The notes under the pieces are model-generated. The model saw only the letters and a program-made list of their open reading frames with translations. It did no database searches and was not told the DNA's origin. A program made the translations under genes and the position numbers. DNA of 64,000 nucleotides, from the NCBI RefSeq assembly GCF_025562755.1, contig NZ_CP103300.1:4527001-4591000 (forward strand), read 5' to 3'. Source of the DNA: Endozoicomonas euniceicola. Its GTDB lineage: Bacteria > Pseudomonadota > Gammaproteobacteria > Pseudomonadales > Endozoicomonadaceae. Positions 18,381 to 26,599 of the stretch are shown piece after piece. How positions within the stretch are numbered: the stretch's first letter is position 1; every line of letters starts with the position of its first letter.

Positions 18381-18532
18381 AGCCAGAGGTTCCTTCCAGA
18401 GTACTGAGGTCGAGCGGTGCCAGCCCGGTATGAAAGTCAGCAAAGCAGATAACACCCTATAAATCGTTTTGAAAAAGGTTAGTGCAATGACGCAGTGCGG
18501 GTAGGTATTTACTGAAAATGTAGTCCAAGTGG

Positions 18533-18561
18533 TTGACAGACAAGGCATAAATCCTGAAAAT
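18533..18561 (+). promoter_or_regulatory. Candidate promoter of the tRNA cluster
   Basis: A consensus -35 TTGACA at 18533-18538 and a weaker -10 GAAAAT at 18556-18561 with a 17-base spacer, followed by a GC-rich discriminator typical of stable-RNA promoters. It ends 16 bases before the first tRNA. Confidence 0.55.
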
Positions 18562-18577
18562 GCGCTTCGTCTTTCGG

Positions 18578-18654
18578 GGCTAGGTAGCTCAGTTGGTTAG
18601 AGCACAGCACTCATAATGCTGGGGTCGGCAGTTCGAATCTGCCCCTAGCTACCA
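18578..18654 (+). tRNA. tRNA-Met (elongator, CAT)
   Basis: A 77-nt tRNA starting GGCTAGGTAGCTCAG. The anticodon loop CTCATAA contains CAT, and the T-loop is GTTCGAATC with an encoded CCA. The resemblance to E. coli elongator tRNA-Met and the G-U closing pair mark it as elongator rather than initiator. Confidence 0.95.
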
Positions 18655-18732
18655 TTTCAAACAATGACTTCAACCACTGGTTGACATTGGTTAAGACGAT
18701 GGTAACTTCGAAAGCGTCTTAACGACATCAGT

Positions 18733-18807
18733 TGGGGTATCGCCAAGCGGTAAGGCAACGGGTTTTGATCCCGTCATGCGCAGGTTCGAATCCTGCTACC
18801 CCAGCCA
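18733..18807 (+). tRNA. tRNA-Gln (TTG), second copy
   Basis: A 75-nt gene with the same sequence as the copy at 3810, with TTG anticodon and encoded CCA. Confidence 0.97.
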
Positions 18808-18931
18808 TCTTTCTGTCGGTCTCTGCGAAACAGAGGTTGAGTCGCCGGTCTGGTTGTCTTTTGCGTTAAAGCTCAATGGTATAACGGTTGACAGATTGAT
18901 TTGAAATCCAGATAATTCGCTCCGGTTTGAT

Positions 18932-19008
18932 GGCTAGGTAGCTCAGTTGGTTAGAGCACAGCACTCATAATGCTGGGGTCGGCAGTTCGAATCTGCCCCT
19001 AGCTACCA
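18932..19008 (+). tRNA. tRNA-Met (elongator, CAT), second copy
   Basis: The same 77-nt sequence as the Met gene at 18578. The Met-Gln unit is repeated twice, recalling the E. coli metT-leuW-gln-gln-metU-gln-gln cluster. Confidence 0.95.
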
Positions 19009-19033
19009 TCATCCTCGTCTTTGTGACATTTGT

Positions 19034-19108
19034 TGGGGTATCGCCAAGCGGTAAGGCAACGGGTTTTGATCCCGTCATGCGCAGGTTCGAATCCTGCTAC
19101 CCCAGCCA
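19034..19108 (+). tRNA. tRNA-Gln (TTG), third copy
   Basis: A 75-nt gene, the same as the other two Gln copies. It is the last tRNA of the cluster and a strong terminator follows. Confidence 0.97.
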
Positions 19109-19125
19109 TCTTCTCTGATGAAGAA

Positions 19126-19166
19126 TTTCAAAAGCCTGCTTAAGCGATTAAGCAGGCTTTTTTCGT
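19126..19166 (+). terminator. Terminator of the tRNA cluster
   Basis: Stem AAAAGCCTGCTTAA/TTAAGCAGGCTTTT with a 4-base loop and following T run. Fourteen paired positions make it one of the strongest hairpins in the window. Confidence 0.95.
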
Positions 19167-19356
19167 TGTGCTGAGTATTAATTAAACAGTCATGAACGAA
19201 TGCGTTTACACAACCGTCATACATTAAACAAGAAGCTGAGAAGGTTAAAAAAACGTATTATTTTGTTACCGCATAATTCCTCATACCAAGATAGATGCAA
19301 CTACGTACAATGCAGCGTTATTATTACCAACGTTCCATTATACGAAGAGGCTGGCT

Positions 19357-20136
19357 TTGGAATTTGTATTGAGTCTGGACTGGGCGCTGTTGTTGTTTCT
19401 GGTGGGATTGATGGCAGGGTTTGTCGATTCCATTGCCGGAGGGGGGGGCTTGATTACCGTACCCGCCCTGTTAGCGGTGGGATTAACTCCGGCTCAGGCA
19501 CTGGCTACCAATAAATTGCAAAGCAGTGGTGGCGCCTTTTCTGCCAGCTACTATTTTGTTCGCAAAGGCATGGTGAAACTGAGTGACCTGAAACTGGCTA
19601 TTGCTTTAACCTTCCTGGGTAGTGCGTTGGGAACAACGCTGGTACAAATGATGGATGCCAGCGTGCTGGAACAACTTATTCCCTTCCTGATGATCGGCAT
19701 TGCCGGTTACTTCCTGTTTTCCCCCAGTGTTGGCAAGAATGACAGTCACCAGCGTCTTACCATGAATCTGTTTGCCATGACTGCCGGGTTGGGCATTGGC
19801 TTTTACGACGGTTTCTTTGGTCCGGGAACGGGTTCGTTCTTTGCCATTGCCTTTGTCAGCCTGATGGGTTTCTCCCTGACCAGGGCGACAGCCCATACCA
19901 AAGTGTTAAACTGCACCAGCAATATCGCCTCGCTGCTGTTTTTTATATTGGGCGGAGCGGTGGTCTGGAAAGTGGGGCTGGTAATGATTACCGGTCAGCT
20001 GATTGGTGCCAGGCTGGGTTCTAAAGTTGTCATGAGTCGTGGTCAGAAGATCATTCGACCAATGATTGTGATAATCTCCCTGATAATGACTGGAAAACTG
20101 CTGTGGAATAACTATGGTCACCTGGTGCTTTCCTGA
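19357..20136 (+). CDS. TSUP (TauE/SafE) family membrane permease
   Basis: A 259-residue inner-membrane protein with about eight hydrophobic segments. The start is TTG at 19357 with GAAGAGG upstream. The N-terminal half carries GFVDSIAGGGGLITVPALLA, and the second repeat has GIGFYDGFFGPGTGSFFAI, the duplicated glycine-rich motifs of the TSUP/YfcA family. Relatives export or import sulfur-containing or organic anions; the substrate is not predictable here. It is followed at 36 bases by cardiolipin synthase, possibly co-transcribed. Confidence 0.88.
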   Translation: MEFVLSLDWALLLFLVGLMAGFVDSIAGGGGLITVPALLAVGLTPAQALATNKLQSSGGAFSASYYFVRKGMVKLSDLKLAIALTFLGSALGTTLVQMMDASVLEQLIPFLMIGIAGYFLFSPSVGKNDSHQRLTMNLFAMTAGLGIGFYDGFFGPGTGSFFAIAFVSLMGFSLTRATAHTKVLNCTSNIASLLFFILGGAVVWKVGLVMITGQLIGARLGSKVVMSRGQKIIRPMIVIISLIMTGKLLWNNYGHLVLS

Positions 20137-20172
20137 CAGTTTTCCTGACAACAATGATTTTTATGGCCGTTA

Positions 20173-21636
20173 ATGGACAGTTCCTGGTACAGCATCCTGT
20201 TTGGGGGCGTTTATCTTGCCCTGATTATGGCGTTTGCACTGAACATCATTATGCACCGTCGCTCTGTTGGGGTATCCCTGGCGTGGCTGGTACTGGTGTT
20301 TGCCTTACCGGTTGCCGGGTTTGTCTGTTATCTGCTGTTTGGCCCCCGTCGCCTGGGCACCAAACGTATCAAACGGCTGGAAAAACTGCATCCGGATTAT
20401 GAGCAGTGGTCTGATCACCTGACTGCGGTTATCTCTGGCACGTCGGTCAGGCAAGACGCCGCTCAACAGCACTCTGGTATCTATACCCTTTCCGAGCAGG
20501 CGCTGGGTATTCCGGTTATGCCCAGCAGCAATCTGCAACTCTTTCACGAAACCGATGCCATTATTGATGGCATTCTTCAGGATATTGAACGCGCGAAAAA
20601 AAGCATTGCCCTGGAGTTTTATATCTGGGACGCCACCGGACGTGGCAGAGAGCTGGCAGAAGCCCTGGTCAGGGCAGCCAGACGGGGCGTTGATTGTGTG
20701 GTGGTGCTGGATGGAGTGGGCAGTCGTCGTTTTTTGAGGCACTACTGGGGCAGGCGCTTTCGCCTGGAAGGGATCAGTGTGACCGAGTCACTGCCGGTGG
20801 GCTTGCTGCGTATGCTGGTGGAGCGCATCGACATTCGCAACCATCGCAAGATACTGGCCGTGGATGATGATATTGCCTGGACCGGCAGTTTTAACCTGGT
20901 GGACCCGAAATACTTTAAAACCGACGCCAACGTCGGACGCTGGGTCGATGCCATGGTGCGCATGGAAGGTGTTGCGGCTCATGTAATGTCTACTGTCGTG
21001 CATTGGGACCGAACCCTGGAAACCGGTGAGCCATTCTCTGTTTTACAGTCAACTTATGAGATGCCCCGCAATCAGTTGAGCGACAACCGGGCGCCTGTGC
21101 ATATCATGCCCTCGGGGCCTGACGGGAAACGGGAATCCATTCATCAGGTGTTGCTGACAGCGATTTATGAGAGTAAAGAAGAACTGCTGATTTCCACACC
21201 TTATTTTGTACCGGATGAAGCCCTGTTAACGGCTCTGCGTTCTGCCGCTATGCGCGGTGTCGATGTGCAGCTGCTGGTGCCGGAAAAAAACGACTCCCGT
21301 ATGGTTCACTATGCCAGTCGTTCCTATTATGAAGAGCTGCTGAATGCGGGCGTCAGCATTCAGCAGTTTAAAGGGGGGCTTCTGCATACCAAGTGCGTAC
21401 TGGTGGATCGCTCTACCATTCTGTTTGGTACGGTAAACCTTGATATGCGCAGTGTCTGGTTGAATTTCGAAGTCACCCTGATCATTTACGACCGGGCTTT
21501 CAGCCAGACCATGGCGCTGCTGCTGGAAAGCTACATTGCATTGTCAGAACCTGTTGAGCCATCCAGCTGGGTTAACCGGCCTTTCCGGAGAAAGCTTCTG
21601 GAAAATACCATGCAGCTGATTAGTCCATTGCTATGA
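20173..21636 (+). CDS. cls: Cardiolipin synthase
   Basis: A 487-residue phospholipase D-type enzyme condensing two phosphatidylglycerol molecules to cardiolipin. Two N-terminal transmembrane helices (residues 5-60) are followed by two HKD motifs: HRKILAVD near residue 224 and HTKCVLVD near 402, each with a downstream GSFN or GTVN pattern. The length matches ClsA (about 486). The last 192 bases are duplicated about 4.8 kb downstream (26408-26599), where they abut the oxidoreductase gene. Confidence 0.93.
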   Translation: MDSSWYSILFGGVYLALIMAFALNIIMHRRSVGVSLAWLVLVFALPVAGFVCYLLFGPRRLGTKRIKRLEKLHPDYEQWSDHLTAVISGTSVRQDAAQQHSGIYTLSEQALGIPVMPSSNLQLFHETDAIIDGILQDIERAKKSIALEFYIWDATGRGRELAEALVRAARRGVDCVVVLDGVGSRRFLRHYWGRRFRLEGISVTESLPVGLLRMLVERIDIRNHRKILAVDDDIAWTGSFNLVDPKYFKTDANVGRWVDAMVRMEGVAAHVMSTVVHWDRTLETGEPFSVLQSTYEMPRNQLSDNRAPVHIMPSGPDGKRESIHQVLLTAIYESKEELLISTPYFVPDEALLTALRSAAMRGVDVQLLVPEKNDSRMVHYASRSYYEELLNAGVSIQQFKGGLLHTKCVLVDRSTILFGTVNLDMRSVWLNFEVTLIIYDRAFSQTMALLLESYIALSEPVEPSSWVNRPFRRKLLENTMQLISPLL

Positions 21637-21642
21637 CATGGT

Positions 21643-21738
21643 TTTAGGGGGAAGCCTGGAATATATCGCTTTTAGCTTTTTTAGTTGATGGCTGTATGGA
21701 CAGCTAACAGTGAGAAGCCAAAAGCTAAAAGCCAGGTA
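21643..21738. repeat. Palindromic intergenic repeat, copy A
   Basis: An AGGGGGAAGC-led segment with a long imperfect hairpin (CGCTTTTAGCTT.../AAAGCTAAAAGC). It is closely related to 26098-26172. In both places it lies beside material derived from the cls/RND boundary. Confidence 0.6.
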
Positions 21739-21742
21739 TATT

Positions 21743-24385
21743 TCAATTGTTACCATCCTGAGTTTTCATCCCCTCAACATCATCAACATCAACACCGAAC
21801 CAAAAAGAATCAAGTATTTGCTGCTCTACAGAGGATGGATGGTCAGGCCATTCGGACTGGTAATTAAAAGGAATGCGGGTAATATATTTACAATTAGGTG
21901 AGTTATATTTATGAGAACGAAACTCCACTACGACCCAAGGCTCACCATTAACCCAAACAGGATTTATCAAATAATGAAAATGACCAAGTGGCTCAACAAT
22001 TTCTTTTGTGGCTTCCGCCGCATGAGTTGGCAAGTAAATAAGCCGCTGGTCAACTTTTACATGGTTTTGGGGTGTATTCGCATTAAGCACTTTTAATCTG
22101 CCATGAGCATTCCTTAAATTTGTACATTGATAAACATCATTCCAGTATCCCATAACCCAACTGCTGAATATAGATCGTAAATGGCCACCATGCCTTATAG
22201 AGTTCTGGGATTTGAAAAAATCATTAACGACCTTTAAAAATGCAACATAAAAATTATTTTTAAAAAGTGAACGTAGTAATTCAATATCATTATCTTCCAA
22301 AATCTGCATTACAATTTGTTGCTGACTGACTCTGATTGAGGTAGGTGTATATCTTGGACCATTTTTAGAATTTTTTTTAATATTCAAATTTTCATTATTT
22401 AAAAGTTTATTATATAGCAATGCTATTTTAGAAAAGTGAATGATCAGGGGCTTTATATAAGAGTGGTGACCGGATATGTTTACCTTCTCACTTATATATG
22501 AAAAAATATACTCACTCAAAGCACTTGTGCTTTCAATTATCACTTGACTTTCATTTAAAAAGGCTTCTTCAGTTGGAAGGTTGAAACCTGCTAAATCAGA
22601 AATTTTTTCAATGTTTTTGAATGGGATAAAAAAATTAGATTGATTACACCAGATAAAACTGCTGGTTTCTTGCTTAAAGATAACAGTTTTACGTAAAATC
22701 TTATTATAATAATGTTGATTTTTTGTTTCCTCTTTTTTTTCTGCATTAACCACCGGAACTTGAACGTCATTTTCTGTGCGCAAAAAATTATACACATCAA
22801 ATTTAAACGGTAAAAAGTGGTTATATTCAGAAAGTTCCAATTTTAATAATCCATTATTTTCTTCTTTATTGAAATCAGCGACAATTTTTTCGATAGGTAC
22901 AAGCTTGGGATTGGATTCCATTAGAAGTACTAAACGATTCAGGTCAGGCAATATTTTCTTATGTTGAGAGGCGGTTAATGGTGCCGTGACAATTTCCACA
23001 CATTCAGATCTTTTCGGATCAGCAGTGAGCTCAACTGTAATGGCAATAACCGGGTATCCAAAGCAGCGCAATGGTGTTTCCACTATAGCCTGACCTTTCG
23101 TCAATTTGATGTTTTTGCTGAAAACTAAAACCAGATCAGGACACTCCATTTCGCGCCCAACTCTTCTTGGATCTATATTTTTCTCTGGAGTATGGATGTA
23201 ACAAATGTCATCTTCCTCCAACGCCTCGGGAAAAAAAAATTCTCCCTTCAGGCAGCCAGGCCTGGAAATATCTATGCCGCAGCGACAAACTTTAAGCTTT
23301 TTGGCAGGCGTTTCCCGTTTGACTTCAGAACCCGACCGGGAAACGGTTGAATCATCACTCGCTGCGGCATTACTCTCTCCATTTGCCTCTGCGGTGGTGC
23401 TTGTTCCTTGAGCACCCCGGGGCAGACTATGTATCCCTTCCGGGAAAGCTATATTGTAGTTCTTTAGCTGTATAGTCGTCTCAGGCAGCAGAAAAAGATC
23501 GTCCAGATTGTCCAGATTGTCCATAAGAGTGGCGCGAGCACGTTCCCCGACCCTGATGTTTTCAATGATCTTCTGAAACTCTATTTCTTCTGAAATGGAG
23601 TGACGATTGAATAACTCAAAATGAATGGTTTGAATGGCAGGATCAACTGTCTCTTTTTTAAAAGATAGCTTGAGCATGCTGGATATTTCCTGAACTTTCT
23701 TATTGACGGTCTCTTGATTTTTTAATGAGTTCCCCAGTGTTGATTTTATACTGTAAGACTGATCGAATTCAGATATAGGTTCAGATGACTTGCCAGACCC
23801 GGGAGCGTATTGAATAGTCATTGGCTGACCACTTGTGAATGATATTACAGGACTATCAGCTTGCGACAAAAACAGTTCTATCGTTGCGCTATCGTACTCA
23901 TGATTTTCTATGTAGCATTGCCATTTCTTAATTTCCTCTTGTGCATATGCTTCCGATAAACACTCAGTGCCTGGTAAAGGTTGTAAACTAGCGGTGTAAA
24001 TATGAAAAGGATAAGCACTGCTTATCCTGACATGATCGATTTTTTGGCTGCTCTCTTTTGATGGTGAAAATTTTTCAGGGTGAGTAGCGCCTATTTTACT
24101 GTTATTGATGTTGCGACGTTTCGACAGCAAATCAAAATACTGCTGACTGCTTTTAACCGGCAAATGTTTATTAAGCTCTGTACGTAAATCATAGCGTGGA
24201 AATGAGTTAAGCTGAGTTTTTTCAGCATAAGCATCTGACAGGTGTGGATTCACTGCCAGCAGAAAAACAAAAGAACTTAAGTAATTGGCTATATTCCTTT
24301 TAATGGCAATGGTTGAAAAAGGAGCCGGTGGGCTGAATCTGTTATATTGCATGGATATTGATTTTAGTACTCCATCCTGAGCCAT
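21743..24385 (-). CDS. Large unknown exported-like protein (880 residues)
   Basis: I do not recognise a family. The N-terminal 55 residues include a basic stretch and a hydrophobic segment (NYLSSFVFLLAVNP) ending in a DAYA-like cleavage site, suggesting a signal peptide or anchor. A Cys-rich spot CRCGIDISRPGC lies near residue 370, and the C-terminal third has many aromatic residues (NPVWVNGEPWVVVEF). The middle of the gene (22.2-22.9 kb) is visibly AT-rich compared with flanking housekeeping genes, a sign of transfer. It lies in an accessory island bounded by cls and RND fragments. A start at the internal ATG 24352 is also possible. Confidence 0.65.
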   Translation of the reverse strand: MAQDGVLKSISMQYNRFSPPAPFSTIAIKRNIANYLSSFVFLLAVNPHLSDAYAEKTQLNSFPRYDLRTELNKHLPVKSSQQYFDLLSKRRNINNSKIGATHPEKFSPSKESSQKIDHVRISSAYPFHIYTASLQPLPGTECLSEAYAQEEIKKWQCYIENHEYDSATIELFLSQADSPVISFTSGQPMTIQYAPGSGKSSEPISEFDQSYSIKSTLGNSLKNQETVNKKVQEISSMLKLSFKKETVDPAIQTIHFELFNRHSISEEIEFQKIIENIRVGERARATLMDNLDNLDDLFLLPETTIQLKNYNIAFPEGIHSLPRGAQGTSTTAEANGESNAAASDDSTVSRSGSEVKRETPAKKLKVCRCGIDISRPGCLKGEFFFPEALEEDDICYIHTPEKNIDPRRVGREMECPDLVLVFSKNIKLTKGQAIVETPLRCFGYPVIAITVELTADPKRSECVEIVTAPLTASQHKKILPDLNRLVLLMESNPKLVPIEKIVADFNKEENNGLLKLELSEYNHFLPFKFDVYNFLRTENDVQVPVVNAEKKEETKNQHYYNKILRKTVIFKQETSSFIWCNQSNFFIPFKNIEKISDLAGFNLPTEEAFLNESQVIIESTSALSEYIFSYISEKVNISGHHSYIKPLIIHFSKIALLYNKLLNNENLNIKKNSKNGPRYTPTSIRVSQQQIVMQILEDNDIELLRSLFKNNFYVAFLKVVNDFFKSQNSIRHGGHLRSIFSSWVMGYWNDVYQCTNLRNAHGRLKVLNANTPQNHVKVDQRLIYLPTHAAEATKEIVEPLGHFHYLINPVWVNGEPWVVVEFRSHKYNSPNCKYITRIPFNYQSEWPDHPSSVEQQILDSFWFGVDVDDVEGMKTQDGNN

Positions 24386-24440
24386 AGGATAGGCAATAAT
24401 TACTTATCCTGTTAACTCCGGGTCTCTTACGGAGGGAATA

Positions 24441-25904
24441 CTAATCCTGACCATTTTTGTCGTGTTTTTTCTTTTTATGCGCCCTTTGGTGATCCGACAG
24501 GGCCAGGGCATTCTTGTAGACCTTCCCGCATGGCCGCTGCTGGCCATTTTCTTCGACCACTGTCGTCATACAGGTTTGTTGCTCGGTGTGGTCTCTTTTT
24601 TTGTGAGACCACAGGACTCTCGAACTCTCGAAGATCTCCCCGCATACCCGCTGCTGGCCATCCTTATCCTTCACTTTCATGTCACAGGTTTTTTGCCCTC
24701 CGTGGTATTGGCTTTTGTGAGTCAACAGGGATCTCTCATTCTTGAAGCTCCTTCCGCATGGCTGCTGCTGGCCATCCTTCCCGACCACTTTCGTGTTACA
24801 GGTTAACCGCTGTGGCTCATGGTTTTTGCTCTGCTCTTCGAGTGCAGTCATCATGCGGGTACATCGGAGGGAGTCAGGAGTGGCAGGTGCAGTCGAGCTG
24901 GAATGGCATTGGATTAAGGTTCTACAAGCAGAGTCATACTCAACAGCAGGTGATGTTTTGTGTTTCTTTTCAGGTGGCTCACCAACTTTCTGGCGATGTG
25001 ATGAATTCGGTATATTCTCATCCCTGACTTCGGCTGCCGGATATTTACAGGATTTGCCAGTACAAAGCAGATGCTTTATGCACACAGGCTGGCGACGGCC
25101 TCCGGGCCGCAGATCGGCAGTCTGGGAAGTACTGTGAGCATGGCTTGTGCTCAAGTGATAACACGGCTTATGACGACAAGCCTCACAATATGATGTTCTG
25201 CTTGCAGAGTGGGGTATCAGAGGTGGAGGCTCTCCTCCTCCAAAGCCGCCATTTATCTGGCAATTATTTACAGACAAATGCTGCGTATATAGTTGGAGGC
25301 TGGCTGATGAGGATGAGCATCCCTCGTTATTTCCTGAAATTCCCTGTGTTGTTGAGCCACCTTCGCCATCTTTCCCTAAAGTGATAATGGCAAGCTGATG
25401 CTGCTGGTTTATTTCCTGCTGATGCATTTGAGTAAACAGGAGCTGTACTGGATTCCAGTGTGTGCTTATCAGCCAGTCGACAACGACAGTCGCCACCATG
25501 GGCATCCATGAATAAGTCATGGGTTTCAGGGAGCCTTCTTGTTTCCGTAAAGTCAAAGTCAGTGTGTAACCGATGATTTCACGAGTGGCATATACAGGCC
25601 GCCATGAAATGGACTTAACCACAGTAGTCATGGTTTCCCAGAGACCGGAAGGTCTGTGTGGCTTGTCATCAGGCGGTGAGTCTGATCCTGAATAGCCGCT
25701 TGTGTCAGCAGTTTCTGTCGGGGTTTCCTGCAATGGCGCTATATCAATGACTGGCATTGCGTTTGGATCAGGCTTTATTGAAAAGTTCTGGCTTGGTGAA
25801 CCTGCACTGCTATTTTCAATCTCTACAATAAAACTCGCCGTCTGTGTGTCGGCTAAACAGGCGAAAGACAGGCATAGCAATACAGCAGAAAGTAAATGTT
25901 TTAT
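24441..25904 (-). CDS. Secreted protein with three C2H2-like zinc fingers, likely ATA start
   Basis: The open frame has a TTG at 25880, but that start cuts a signal peptide in half. Extending eight codons to ATA at 25904 gives IKHLLSAVLLCLSFACLADT, with AGGAG six bases upstream, so the start is probably ATA (487 residues). The long middle is low complexity (Ser, Gln, Pro). The C terminus has three tandem fingers, each C-x13-C-x12-H-x3/4-H, for example CGRSFKNERSLLTHKSQYH. The C-to-H spacing is canonical, but the first Cys-Cys loop is 13 instead of 2-4. Function is unknown; host targeting is speculative. Confidence 0.65.
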   Translation of the reverse strand: MKHLLSAVLLCLSFACLADTQTASFIVEIENSSAGSPSQNFSIKPDPNAMPVIDIAPLQETPTETADTSGYSGSDSPPDDKPHRPSGLWETMTTVVKSISWRPVYATREIIGYTLTLTLRKQEGSLKPMTYSWMPMVATVVVDWLISTHWNPVQLLFTQMHQQEINQQHQLAIITLGKDGEGGSTTQGISGNNEGCSSSSASLQLYTQHLSVNNCQINGGFGGGEPPPLIPHSASRTSYCEACRHKPCYHLSTSHAHSTSQTADLRPGGRRQPVCIKHLLCTGKSCKYPAAEVRDENIPNSSHRQKVGEPPEKKHKTSPAVEYDSACRTLIQCHSSSTAPATPDSLRCTRMMTALEEQSKNHEPQRLTCNTKVVGKDGQQQPCGRSFKNERSLLTHKSQYHGGQKTCDMKVKDKDGQQRVCGEIFESSRVLWSHKKRDHTEQQTCMTTVVEENGQQRPCGKVYKNALALSDHQRAHKKKKHDKNGQD

Positions 25905-26196
25905 GGTTCTCTCCTTTCATTTTAATTGTTGAAGAGAGGAAGGATAGTTCAGGAAAATAAACGTGCTTTTTTATCAACAAAAGTCAAAAGGTTGCACCGA
26001 AAAAAAGTTGCCGCATAGCGGCCTGCTTGTCGAAGGGGGGCTGCGCACTTCGATAAGCTCAGTGCGCACGGTGGAATACTCTTCAATGCCTGTTCCTTAG
26101 GGGGAAGCTTAGAATATACCGCTTTCCGCTGTTAGTTGGTGGCTGTATGCAGCTAACAGCGAGAAGCTAAAAGTTTCTGACTGCTCCTCCCCTAAA
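25905..26196. repeat. Gene-free stretch with two repeat elements
   Basis: No gene is seen. It holds a REP-like inverted repeat near 26016-26075 (TGCGCAC and CTTCGATAAGCTCAGTGCGCA) and a palindromic repeat at 26098-26172 that is a second copy of the one at 21643. The latter has stem CTGTTAG/CTAACAG. The region bridges the C2H2 gene and the RND gene fragment. Confidence 0.6.
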
Positions 26197-26405
26197 TTTT
26201 CACTTACTGATCAAAACGAACACGGTACAGCAGTGAGTAAATCACCGGCACTACCAATAATACTCAGCGGTACTGTTGACCAGATAGCCAGCGGCTGTCG
26301 TAAAGTATTGAACAGCAGGATAGTCACCAGGAACATCGACAGGTAGCCTACTGGCAGAGACTTGAAGATATTCTTGTTGGCTTCTGCCGACTTTTCGAAC
26401 TCTCC
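26197..26405 (-). pseudogene. Fragment of the RND permease 3' end
   Basis: Bases 26197-26250 match 27657-27710 (end of the RND gene), and 26252-26405 match about 28023-28176 of the same gene, so an internal piece of roughly 310 bases is missing. It cannot encode a permease. It joins directly to a cls tail fragment, which indicates illegitimate recombination rather than simple duplication. Confidence 0.85.
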
Positions 26406-26599
26406 TTATGCGCAGTGTCTGGCTGAATTTCGAAGTCACCCTGATCATTTACGACCGTACTTTCAGCCAGACCATGGCGCTGCTGCTGGAAAGCTACATT
26501 GCATTGTCAGAACCTGTTGAGCCATCCAGCAGGGCTAACCGGCCTTTCCGGAGAAAGCTCCCGGAAAATACCGTGCAGCTGATTAGTCCGCTGCTATGA
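26406..26599 (+). pseudogene. Fragment of the cardiolipin synthase 3' end
   Basis: Bases 26408-26599 repeat 21445-21636 with about ten differences in 192 bases. It encodes only the last 63 residues (from MRSVWLNFEV) and ends with its own TGA, which abuts the TAG of the convergent oxidoreductase. The ancestral order was probably intact cls followed directly by that oxidoreductase, before the island between the two copies arrived. Confidence 0.88.

Noticed and set aside
18336..18548. Open frame on the minus strand right of IS copy 2 as the missing 5' part of the repeat gene
   Set aside because: It has a different frame and no repeat units. The in-frame continuation lacks a usual start codon and hits TAG after about 30 codons.
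18840..18931. tRNA-like remnant (AGCTCAATGGTATAACGG...) between the second and third tRNAs
   Set aside because: A D-arm-like piece is visible, but no acceptor stem, anticodon arm or T arm can be folded with confidence.
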